Part shown: piece after piece, positions 51,831-61,945 of the stretch
Position numbering within the stretch: the stretch's first letter is position 1
How the letters are laid out: each line of letters opens with the position of its first letter
DNA from: Schistocerca nitens
Lineage: Eukaryota > Arthropoda > Insecta > Orthoptera > Acrididae
Direction: 5' to 3'
DNA length: 64,000 bases
Assembly: GCF_023898315.1 (NCBI RefSeq)
Contig: NC_064615.1
Coordinates: 908,956,742-909,020,741 of the forward strand
Notes under the pieces: generated by a model
The model's database searches: none
What the model saw: only the letters and a program-made list of their open reading frames with translations
What the model was told of the DNA's origin: nothing
Position numbers and translations under genes: made by a program

Positions 51831-53611
51831 AGACCCACGCTAGAATACCCCGCCCCCACTCCCATCCTCCTCCTCCCCAACCCTAATCCACACACACACA
51901 ACCAAGCGCACATACACTCAACTTCAGTATGTGGACAGTATCAAACTTTTCGTCTGCATTCGTTGTTACGCTTTGTGGCGGCTTAAAGTGAAACATACAG
52001 CTGCGCCACTTTGTATTAACGCTCGAAACCACAGGCACAGCTTCTAATTTACTGCCACTAGGCAGAAAAATTCCGATATAGCGATCGTGATGCTGCCACC
52101 GCGACGCAAGAGTTTTTCCGAGACTCCATTACTTCAGCTCCTGTACCGCGAAACCCGCTCCCTCTTGCGGACCTGCCTCCACAAAATGAAGCCCCCTCTC
52201 GCTACCCTCTCTCTTCCTCGTGATTCCTCATGACTCGTGTCACAATCTGGACACGGGAACCACGTTATCGCCCATCACCATTCCTCCGCAAAATCTCTTA
52301 TCACTACGTAAATTCAACACAGACGCTTCTACTAAAAACTTTCGCACATTTTCTTGTAAATGCAGACGCATATTACCGATTCTTCCAAAAGAGAAATTTC
52401 AGTGCTAAGGATCAGTAAATATGATCAAGCAGCTAACAGCATGCTCCTAACACATTCAAACTGCACCCAACAATAAATATTTTACCTGTCAGGTGTTGTA
52501 AGTAAAATATTGAAATAATCTGTGGTGAATAGTTACCAAGAAACATTGCCCCTTCTTTGTCAATTATTTTATGCTATATAATTGTTAAGGGAAACATAAT
52601 TTAGTAAAAACCATTTCACAAGCTTTAACTCCAATCTTTTTCTCAATTTCCTCGCATTCCACGTTCCACACACAACGTCTACGCCGATATGATTTTTGTT
52701 GATAAGTGCTTTCTAGTATTTCAGCCGGCTCTTTTCACTACTTTTTCCGGCTTTAGTGGTTTTCCTTCCAATCCAATTAATTTATTTCTCTCTTGAGAGT
52801 GTAATGTCACTTACCTTTTTGTTCTATTTGTCGTTGTTGTTGATGTTGTCGTCGTCGTTGTTTTTCTTTTTCCTTTTCTACTTCTTTTCTTTTATTTCTC
52901 AATCTTCTTTCTCTTCACTTCACGGAGTGCCTAAACTGACTTTTTCTGCTTGTTCCTGATTCGCTGCCTTTTTTCCGAATGCTTGCATCGTCTGTTCGTC
53001 CTCTAGGTCTGCATTAGGTTTGGAAGTGTTCTCTCTTCCATTCTATTTATATGAACTCTGTTTCTTCCCGTTTATTCCATTTTTGTTCCAACTTCAAAAA
53101 CACTTGTGCTCTCATCCCACAACACTCACCTTATCCAGCCACCTTTTACGGCAGTTCTTCACTGACGTGGGGCTACACGTATTCTTACAAATACCCAAGG
53201 GAAGTTAACGGAGGGTGAGGACGTGAGGTATCGGAAGGCTTCATTCACTCTTTTATTTTCATGCATTTGAACTATAATAAATTTGACGACAGTATGAGTT
53301 TAGAAATACTAAGTAAATTTCTGAATCTTATATAACCTGACGGCGTAAGTAAGGCCAGAGCACAGAGGCCACAAGAGTATTCAATTTTAACTTGCAGTAA
53401 TTAATATCAAATCCTATAAACTTATACCCACACTTGATACCTACTGCACACAAAATTTACAATAGTCTGAGCACTATGGCCGCGAGAAAAATGCATTTTG
53501 AAGAAGAGTTAAATGATCAGAATAAATAATCTTGAAGTACCTTACATTTATATCAAGGCTTGACATCTACTGTGTGTGAATTTACCATAATACCCGAACA
53601 CAACTGCTCCA
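51831..53611. other. Unassigned stretch
   Basis: GC-richer at 51.9-52.3 kb, then T-rich with a polypyrimidine run at 52850-52930. Short plus-strand frames have low-complexity translations. No gene recognised. Confidence 0.3.
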
Positions 53612-53625
53612 GCAAGAATCAATTT

Positions 53626-53822
53626 AAAAAAAAAATGGTTCAAATGGCTCTGAGCACTATGGGACTTAACTTCTTAGGTCATCAGTCCCCTAGAACTTAG
53701 AACTACTTAAACCTAACTAACCTAAGAACATCACACACATCCATGCCCGAGGCAGGATTCGAACCTGCGACCGTAGCAGTCCCGCAGTTCCGGACTGCAG
53801 CGCGTAGAACCGCACGGCCACC
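53626..53822 (-). mobile_element. SINE, tRNA-Ser-like head, inverted
   Basis: Begins with an A run and the 3' end (atggttcaaatggctctgag) and finishes inside the head (cgcacggccacc). A 14 bp duplication gcaagaatcaattt lies at 53612-53625 and 53823-53836. Confidence 0.94.
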
Positions 53823-53836
53823 GCAAGAATCAATTT

Positions 53837-54411
53837 TAAATTGCGGTTAAAGAATCAGAACAAATGATCTCAAAGTCTTTAAATTTATAGCAAGACTCGA
53901 CATTTACTGTACATAAATTTACGATAAAGTCGATCACAACGGCTCCAAGAAAAACTACCTATAGAAAACAATAACAATAACAAAACAGAGGTTACATTTT
54001 CTGGCTCACCAAAAGTACGTGAGAACTTGTTAGGGGGGAGAAGATTTGCAAGAAAAAAGTGTAAATGAACTTACCTTAAATATCAAACACGGCAAATAGC
54101 CCTTGACGTAGCAAGGTTTGAAGGTTGGATGGAGGGGGGGGGGGGGAGGAGCGTGAGGAGAGCGTAGCACAGTTTGGAACGCCGAATGCACGAGGCTTCA
54201 AAACAGGCGAGAAGGAGAACAGCTGCCCGAGATGACAGGAGGCCAGCTCTCATGCAGAACTAATTCCAACCGATGGGAGCCGTCTGCGCCGACAGACTCG
54301 CAACCAACTCACGCAAGTTTAGCGACAGATAACTGCAGCGCAGAAAACTTTTATTAAGGACTCACAGAGGTTAAACACAGTAGCTCGGTTCAGTACAGCC
54401 GATTTCTTAAC
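53837..54411. other. Unassigned spacer with poly(G)
   Basis: Contains a G-rich run at about 54132-54147. Otherwise nothing identified. Confidence 0.3.
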
Positions 54412-56615
54412 AGTAACTGTTGTTGTTGTGGTCTTGAGTCCAGAGACTGGTTTGATGCGGCCATCCATGCTACTGTATCTTGCGCAAGGTTCTTTATCTC
54501 CAAGTAACTGCTCCATCCTACATGCTTCTGAATCTGCTTAGTGTATTCATCTCTTGGTCTCCCTCTACGGTTTTTACCCTTCACGCTGTCCTCCAATACT
54601 AAATTGGAGACCCCTTGATGCCTCAGAACATGACCTACCAAGTTGTGCCGCATATTCCTCTTCTCCCCACTTCTGTTCAGTACCTCCACATTAGTTAGCG
54701 TGATCTACCCATCTACTCTTCGGCATTCTTCTGTAGCACCACATTTTATTCTCTTCTTGTCTAAACTAGTTATCGCCCATGTCTACATCCTTACATGGCT
54801 AGACGCCATACAAATACTTCCGGAAATGACTTTCTGACACTTAAATCTGTACTGGATGTTAACAAATTTCTCTTCTTCAGAAACGCTTTCTTTGACATTG
54901 CCAATCTACATTTTATATCCTCTCTACTCCGACCATCATCAGTTATTTTGATCCCCTGAGACCAAAACACATCCTACTACTTTAAGTGTTTAATTTCCTA
55001 ATGTAATTCCCTCAGCGTCACCTGATTTAATTAGACTACATTCCATTATCCTCGTTTTGCTTTTGGTGATGTTCATCTTATACCCGCCTTTCAAGACACT
55101 GTCCATTCCATGCAACTGCTCTTCCAGGTCCTTTGATGTCTCTGACAGAATTACAATGTCATCGGCAAACTTCAAAGTTTTTACTTCTTCTACATGGATT
55201 TTAATTCGTACTACAAATTTTTCTTTTGTTTCCTTTACCGCTTGCTCAATATACAGATTGAATAACATCAGGGATAAGCTACAACCCTATCTCACCCCCT
55301 GCCCAACCACTGCTTCCCTTTCATACGCCTCAACTCTTATAACTGCCATCTGGTTTCTATAAAAAATTTAATTAGCCTTTCGCTCCCTGTATTTGACCCC
55401 TGCCACCTTCAGAATTTGAAGGATAGTATTCCAGTCAATGTAGTCACAAGCCTTCTCTACAGATGCTAGAAACGTAGGTTTGCCTTTCCTTAATATATCT
55501 TCTATGGTAAGTCGTAGGGTCAGTATTGACTCACCTCTTCCAACATTTCTAGGGAATCTAAACTGATCTATCTCGAGGTCAGATTCTAGCACATTTTTCA
55601 TTCGTCTGTAAAGAATTCGTGTTAGAATTAGCATTGACTGATATTTCGGTAATTCTCACACCTGTCAACACGTTCCTTCTTTGGGACTAGAATTATTGTA
55701 TTCTTCTTGAGGTCTGAGGGTATTTCGCCCGTCTCATACATCTTGCTCACCCGATGGTAGAGTTTTGTCAGGACTGGCTCTCCCAAGACTATCACTAGTT
55801 CTCACGGAATGTTGTCTACACCCGGGCATCGTTTCGATTTAGATCTTTCTTTGCTCTGTCAAATTCTTCAAGCAGCATCATATCTCCCATTTCATGTTCA
55901 CCTATGTCCTCTTCCATTTTTATAATATTTCCCTCAAGTACATCAGCCTTGTATAGACCCTCTATATACTCCTTCCACCTTTCTGCTTTCCCTTCTTTGA
56001 TTAGAACTGAGTTTCCATCTGAGCTCTTGATATTCATACAAGTGGTTCTGTTTTCTCCAATGGTCTCTTTAATTTTCCTGTAGGCAATATCTATCATACC
56101 CCTAGTGATATGCGCCTCTATGTACTTACATTTGTCCTCTAGCCATCCCTGTTTAGCCATTTTGCACTTCCTGTCGATCTCATTTTTTAGACATTTGTAT
56201 TCCTTTTTGCCTACTTCATTTACTGCATTTTTATATTTCCTCCTTTCATCAATTAAGTTCAATATCTCTTCTGTTACCCAAGGATTTCTACTAGCCCTCG
56301 TCTTTTTACCTACTTGATCCTCTGCTGCCTTTACTATTTCATCCCTCAAAGCTCTCCATTATTCTTCTACTGTGTTTCTTTCCCCCGTTCTAAATCAATG
56401 TTCTCTCTGAAACTCTTCTACAACCTTTGGTTCTTTCAGTTTATCCAGATCCCATCTCCTCACATTCCCACCTTTTCTCACTTTCTTCAGTTTTAATCTA
56501 CAGTTCTTACCCAATAGACTGTGTTCAGAGTTCACATGTGCCCCTGGAAAGTCTTACAATTTAAAACCTGTATCCTAAATCACTGTCTTACCATTATATA
56601 ATCTATCTGAAACCT
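54412..56615 (-). mobile_element. RTE-like LINE, 3' part (endonuclease end, RT, tail)
   Basis: The 3' end at 54414-54432 is a GTT (AAC on the coding strand) tail. Reading upstream on the minus strand: KNLAQDTVAWMAASNQSLDS and GRPRDEYTKQIQKHVGWSSY near 54570-54470; the FADD box in LKFADDIVILSETSKDLEEQ (54990-55268 frame, FADD at 55170-55159); RTxxRxxKNVLESDLEIDQF, FRFPRNVGRGESIL and KACDYIDW near 55634-55400; and the linker 56349-55816 (ASRNPWVTEEILNLIDERRK, GEHEMGDMMLLEEFDRAKKD). Near 56600 it meets FQIDYIMV, the end of the endonuclease, where a palindromic element has inserted. This is the longest RTE-like copy in the window; about six frame breaks. Confidence 0.9.
54414..54432. repeat. (GTT)n tail of LINE
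   Basis: Reverse complement of the AAC tails of the copies at 2.06 and 18.0 kb; about four units. Confidence 0.75.
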
Positions 56616-56681
56616 GAATGAGATTTTCACTCTGCAGCGGAGTGTGCGCTGATATGAAACTTCCTGGCAGATTAAAACTGT

Positions 56682-56757
56682 ATGCCCGACCGAGACTCGA
56701 ACTCGGGACCTTTGCCTTTCGCGGGCAAGTGCTCTACCAACTGAGCTACCGAAGCAC
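56682..56757 (-). tRNA. tRNA-like sequence (pseudo-tRNA) in palindrome, left arm
   Basis: Minus strand: tagctcagttggtagagcac, ttgcccgcgaaaggcaa, gtcccgagttcgagtctcgg. D arm, a 5 bp anticodon stem with loop CGCGAAA, T arm and partial acceptor pairing are visible. The anticodon position reads CGA, but the invariant U before it is G and there is no long variable arm as serine tRNAs need, so it is a repeat component, not a working tRNA. Confidence 0.75.
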
Positions 56758-56990
56758 GACTCACGCCCCGTACTCACAGCTTTACTTCTGCCAGTACCTC
56801 GTCTCCGCTGCAGAGTGAAAATCTCATTCTGGAAACATCCCCCAGGCTGTGGCTAAGCCATGTCTCCGCAATATCCTTTCTTTCAGGAGTGCTAGTTCTG
56901 CATGGTTCGCAGGAGAGCTTCTGTAGAGTTTGGAAGGTAGGAGACGAGGTACTGGCAGAAGTAAAGCTGTGAGTACCGGGCGTGAGTCGT

Positions 56991-57063
56991 GCTTCGGTAG
57001 CTCAGTTGGTAGAGCACTTGCCCGCGAAAGGCAAAGGTCCCGAGTTCGAGTCTCGGTCGGGCA
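56991..57063 (+). tRNA. tRNA-like sequence (pseudo-tRNA) in palindrome, right arm
   Basis: The inverted partner of the left-arm copy, with the same D arm, loop CGCGAAA and T arm (cccgagttcgagtctcggtc). Same changed base before the anticodon. It would be called as a tRNA by simple scanners. Confidence 0.75.
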
Positions 57064-57091
57064 CACAGTTTTAATCTGCCAGGAAGTTTCA

Positions 57092-57293
57092 TATCTGAAA
57101 CCTTCCAGTGTCTCCAGGCCTCTTCCATGTATACATCCTTCTTTCATGATTTTTAAGCCAAGTGTTAACTAAGATTAAGTTATGCTCTGTGCAAAATTCT
57201 ACCTGGCGGCTTTCTCTTTCATTCCTTACTCCCATTCCATAATCACCTACAACTTTTCCTTCTCTTCCTTTTCCTACTTCTGACTCCACCGGG
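57092..57293 (-). mobile_element. RTE-like LINE, endonuclease part beyond the palindrome
   Basis: The minus strand reads GRGREGKVVGDYGMGVRNERES, FCTEHNLILVNTWLKNHERR and MYTWKRPGDTGRFQI. These are the GVGxRNERGxxLIxFCxxxxLxIxNTxF and TWxSPDGxxxNQIDYI blocks of AP-type endonucleases. The copy is 5' truncated at about 57293. Confidence 0.88.
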
Positions 57294-58660
57294 TAGAGTC
57301 ATATAACTAGTTTGAAGTCCTGGATATTACGGAGTACTGAATCTCCAAACTTAAAATACAGCCTAGGTTAAGACAACATGAACGATAAATCACAATGATA
57401 TCAAATGTACATTTAATTAATGCCTTTCAGTATTACAGGAAGCCAAAGCCTCAAAAAATTTATTTTTTTTAAATTACACTGATGCAAAAAATAACAATAA
57501 GTAGCTACAATCCCCGGCCGGCAGGATGTCGCATGAAGTGAAGTATATTCGATACGGTCGGCCAAACTGGGAAGGGAGCCGGGCTCGCCAATACTCCCTG
57601 GTTGTATGGCCACGGAGTGCGTTGTGAAGAAAAAACACTTAATGCTACGTCAGGACTTGAGATACCATAAGGCATAATAATTTACTACAGAGTGAGACAC
57701 GCCTGATTAGTTAATCAACATGAAATAATACTAAAACCAGCCTGCTCACAACTTAGGAGTGGGGCAACTTTATGAGCAGCTCGTGCATACCAAATAAACG
57801 AATTATCACTAGTCTTTCTTCCATAGGAAAATAAGTAATTATAAAGATATGTACCACTAACAGGCAGCTATGTTAGATTGAATTAGATGGGTCACTGTCA
57901 CGTAACATGTTTACACAAACTCATTTCAGTTCACATAATTTCCCCTTAATCTTGCCACAGGCTAAACGTACTATAACAAGGTAATAAAGCAAGAACCAAG
58001 AATAGTCCTTATATATGCATCAGCAACTCATAACTTATTTCAGGCACCACCTTCACAAAATACCAACTGCCCTAATACTGAATCGTCTGGCAAAAGAATA
58101 TTAAGAAAGGGCACAGTATAAACGGAGTACACAGCTGTTACCAGATCGGACACGAATACTGTCAGATAAATAATTAAGCGGTCTGCAGAGTAAATTGTAT
58201 CCTTAAGGGCTCTACTGCAAATGCAAATTGACATGGAGACAAGAACCTGCCCACACAACCAGAGGAATAAATGCCACCTTAAATTATCTCTCAGCACAGC
58301 CCTGTCAGTCCAGCCATCGAGACCAAACAGCCAACAGGTAGCAGGAAAGCGTTCGTGTCAACTCGGCTCCGTGCGTACACATGTCGTGTTCCCGCCGGGC
58401 TCTCCACTGTATTCTTCGGCCTGCCAAAACCAGCTCTCTTCTGCGACTCTCGACAGTCGAGTCACAGAGCGCAGAAGACGCCACCATCTCGCCAAACCAA
58501 AGATAAGTGACCGGAAATATTATCGAGAGATCGACATGAAGCCGCCATGGTTCATTCACTACTTGCTTCTTGTTAGTACCACAAACCGAAAGTCTGTGCA
58601 ACTAAGTCGTAGCTCCATACGCCCAAAAGTACAACTTCATTAATCAGTTTTAACAAAATT
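57294..58660. other. Unassigned stretch
   Basis: GC-richer at 57.5-57.65 and 58.3-58.5 kb, with overlapping frames on both strands at 58221-58643 and no recognised motif. No repeat identified. Confidence 0.3.
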
Positions 58661-58661
58661 T

Positions 58662-60045
58662 CGAGGGGTGTTCTACAAATAATGCGACACATATTTCTCC
58701 TAGAGCAAGTTGATTTTATTCAAGATTACATTAAACCACATTATTGCCCACTCTTTTGGTTACACAACCATATTTTTCAACAGTCTCCCTTCAGTGCGAC
58801 AGCCTTACGCCACCTTATTGTGAGGGTCTTTATACACGTATAGTATCACTCTACTCGCCGGCGGCGGAGTCAACGTCTTGCTGAAACAATAGCCTCCCCA
58901 TCATCCACATACTGCTTCCTGCGGAGGGTATCCATCATTGGGGCCAAACAAATGGAGGGTGATGGATTCGAGCTGTAGGGCGGATGAGGGAAAACAGTCC
59001 AAGTGGTTCAAATGGCTTTGAGCACTATGGGAGTTAACATCTGAGGTCATCAGTCCCCTAGACTTAAAACTACTTAAACCCAACTAACCTAAGGACATCA
59101 CACACAACCATGCTCAAGGCAGGATTCGAACCTGCGACCGTAGCACCAGCGCGGTTCCGTACTGAAGCGCCTAGAACCGGTCGGCCACAACGGCCGGCTG
59201 AAGAATAGTCCAATGAAGTTCTTTGAGCCCTTCTCGGGTGCGCACACTTGTGTGATACCTTGCGTTGTCACGATGAAGGACAAGTTCGTTTCCATTTTTA
59301 ACACGACGAACATGCTGAACTCCTTTCTTCAATTTCCTGAGGATAGAACAGCACACTGCCGGATTTCTCGTTGCGCCATGAGGGAGGACATCAAAGGGAA
59401 TGATACTTATAGAGTCCTAGACGACCGCCGACGTGAGTTTACTGCCTGAGGGCTTTGAGCCTTTGAACTTTTTCTTCGGAGGAGAGTAGGTGTGGCGCCA
59501 CTCCATGGATTGCCGTTTTGTTTCCGGTTCGAGGTGCTAAACCAGTGTTTCATTGCTTGTGACGATGTCACAATCAGCCGTCTAAAGCCCGTGAAATTCC
59601 TCGCTGATGGCCCTTCGTTGCTCTTTATGGTCTTCTGCTATACGGCAAAGGACCCAATAAGGACACAACTTTGAGTACCATAACTCGTGGACGAGTGTCT
59701 CAGCGCTACCAATAGAGACGTCCTGCTGTGCAGGGAAGTGTTTGTGATCTGTCGATCACCTCAAATGAGAGTGTCTGCACGTTACAGCATCGCTGTGTGC
59801 TGCCGGCCGTTACTCGGAGTGTGCGCGACCTTGTTCCGCTGATGACGGACGTCTCGCCCAATGACTCACCGTGCTTTTGTCCACTTTTAGGTCTCTGTAG
59901 ACATTCTGCAAGTGCCTATGGACATCCTCGATGCTCTGGTTTCCCTCCAAAATAAAACTCAATTACGGCTCTCTGCTTGGAAAGCATCTCCATTATAGAA
60001 ACCATTTTGAGATTGGCGACTCCATGGAGTGCTGTGTGCACAACG
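58662..60045 (-). mobile_element. Mariner-type DNA transposon, decayed, with SINE inside
   Basis: The left end (cgaggggtgttctacaaata) matches the mariner end at 30.87 kb. On the minus strand the transposase starts near 60000 (MEMLSKQRAVIEFYFGGK). The second catalytic block is clear: VKNGNELVLHRDNARYHTSV then REGLKELHWTIL (59320-59200). The last part lies beyond the SINE and is poorly preserved (SPHPPYSSNPSPSICLAP-like, 59000-58930). The first catalytic block is lost among stops. The right terminal repeat is uncertain. Confidence 0.78.
59003..59198 (-). mobile_element. SINE, tRNA-Ser-like head, inside mariner
   Basis: Reverse-oriented (gtggttcaaatggctttgag ... aggattcgaacctgcgaccg, ending ggccggc). 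The flanks aaaacagtccaa and aagaatagtccaa are a diverged target duplication. It interrupts the mariner shortly before the third catalytic block. Confidence 0.88.
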
Positions 60046-60116
60046 ACCATATATGATACATTAAAAGGAAGGTCAGCGTTGGCCGTAATATTGATGTTTT
60101 ATTGATAGCAGAATCG

Positions 60117-60259
60117 ATTTTCGATCACATAGTGATCATCTTTGGTGCTGTACAAATTAAACTCAGACACTGCTATCAAGTTATCTAGTTGATAACTTGA
60201 TAGCAGTGTCTGAGTTTAATTTGTATAGCACCGAAGATGATTACTATATGATCGAAAAT
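60117..60259. repeat. Near-perfect hairpin, 69 bp arms, 5 bp loop
   Basis: Arm 60117-60185 and arm 60191-60259 are inverted copies matching at 65 of 69 positions, separated by tagtt. The outer parts contain cgatcacatagtgatcatc and gatgattactatatgatcg. No coding frame. This could be a fold-back DNA element or a small inverted insertion of a repeat 3' end. Confidence 0.92.
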
Positions 60260-61755
60260 GAACATAAATTCTTCAAACGTGTTGTGCTGCAAATGAAAAG
60301 ACTTTACCGCTGTAGTAACTGCAGTAACTTCATTATTTAAATCATTACCTTCTCCTTTTGTTGACGAACGTTTACAGCGATATTTGACAGTTTTTGTATG
60401 TCACCCGCACTGATCACTGCTGTAACATCATTGTAAGTCCCTTTAGTTTCATCATCAATCCTAATCCCTTCGTTACTAACGCATGTGCAGTTAATTATTA
60501 TCTGCACTCAGTTCGTGTACGTAGTTCATCAGGTCACTGAAAGAAACTCTGAAGGAACGTTATCCGTATATCCCTCTCCTGGAAAGGGATTTTTAAGTCC
60601 ACATTCATAAAAGGTTTTCATGTACGACTACCAGTTTCAGCTAATTTATGCCATTAGTAGTGGATTCTTTTCTTTCATTTTGGAAACAAGGAAAGAGGAA
60701 AAATATGTAGACTGAAAGCAAACTGATTTGCGATTTTTCTTCGTTACTAACAAGGTGATTAAATACCTAAATACCCTCCTCTTTATCACATGGCGCGTTT
60801 TTAATTTTAAAAATTGTGTGATTATTTTGGTTGCATAAATTTCTATCTGCTCAACATCCATTTATTTCAGCTTTCAAGATTCGGAATACTGTGATATATC
60901 TAGCTCAATGTAAAGAATCAAAACACCTTGTGTAACTCAAACATTTTTCTTTTTGAGTGTTTAGTAGGCAATCCTGCATGTTAGCGGTATACGTATCTGC
61001 AGAATCAGTTGCTAATTTTTGTTTTGACCACCTGTGAACTTGCGACAGGCTATGCAGAAATTATATCGATTTAGTTTTTTGTATATTTCTCGGAAAAACA
61101 ACAGAATTAGGGAGAATTTGACTAATGTACCTGCAATGAACACATCATGTTTTATTATTACCATCATTTTGCCATAAAAGGGCCGTCCTGCGGCTGAATA
61201 AAAGGCTATTTGTTAGTTTGCCATTATGCGTTTCGCTACCTACTGTATTCAGTTGCCTGTAAAGTGCAGGACATCAAATTATGATTATTTCCGTATAAAG
61301 TTGACTATATATACTTCACGTTTTCGTTTTTTAAAAACCTTTGTTTACTGTGTGCATCTACTGTCTCCCGTGTCCTGTTGTCCATTCAACAGGAGACAAA
61401 AGGAAGTGCACAATCTAAATACATTCTTTTAAGACACACACTTGTGGAAACATGCAATGTATGTATTAAAGAATACACAAAACGGTGAGAATAGTTAACC
61501 CTGAGAACAAGAAAACTAAATATAGTTACATTGCAGAGTAGATGTTGCGGAAGGAGCAAACTGACCCTGAAGATCTTCAAAAAACACCGAAACGGGTATG
61601 ACAAGAAAATAAAAAAATTTTCATATAGTTAGAAAAGACTGACCTTAGATACTAAGTAAATAGTTATAACCAGCTTTGCGTTTGAGGGCCGACATATGAT
61701 ATGTAAACTTATGCAGGTTCTCAAAAATCATGACATCTTGCTTACGAGGGTGTTA
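60260..61755. other. Mostly unassigned AT-rich stretch
   Basis: Near 61560-61600 the words ctgaccctgaagatcttcaa and acaccgaaacgggtatgaca look like the 3' end of a dispersed repeat I have seen in insects, but I cannot define its limits. Nothing else identified. Confidence 0.3.
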
Positions 61756-61767
61756 AGCAAAACATCA

Positions 61768-61933
61768 AATGGTTCAAATGGCTCTGAGCACTATGGGACT
61801 CAACTGCTGTGGTCATAAGTCCCCTAGAATTTAGAACTACTTAAACCTAACTAACCTAGGGACAGCACACAACACCCAGCCATCACGAGGCAGAGAAAAT
61901 CCCTGACCCCGCCGGGAATCGAACCCGGGAACC
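61768..61933 (-). mobile_element. SINE with tRNA-Gly-like head, head truncated
   Basis: Reverse-oriented: 3' end and body, linker (catcacgaggcagagaaaat), then ccgggaatcgaacccgggaa, where it stops about 45 bp short of a full head. A 12 bp duplication agcaaaacatca lies at 61756-61767 and 61934-61945. Confidence 0.93.
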
Positions 61934-61945
61934 AGCAAAACATCA

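Larger units (their letters stand above)
56616..57091. mobile_element. Palindromic element with two tRNA-like copies
   Basis: Arms 56651-56807 and 56939-57095 are near-perfect inverted repeats of about 157 bp around a 131 bp centre. Each arm carries a tRNA-like sequence. The element is flanked by tatctgaaacct (56604-56615 and 57092-57103; the first bases overlap the element end). Removing it joins RRPGDTGRFQ and IDYIM of the LINE endonuclease in frame. It has no protein-coding frame. I recognise the terminal words (atgagattttcactctgcag) as a common Schistocerca repeat. Class unknown: a tRNA-derived fold-back element. Confidence 0.85.

Noticed and set aside
56682-57063. Two tRNA genes with anticodon CGA
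   Set aside because: They lie in a mobile palindrome, lack the invariant U before the anticodon and have no long variable arm as serine tRNAs need.
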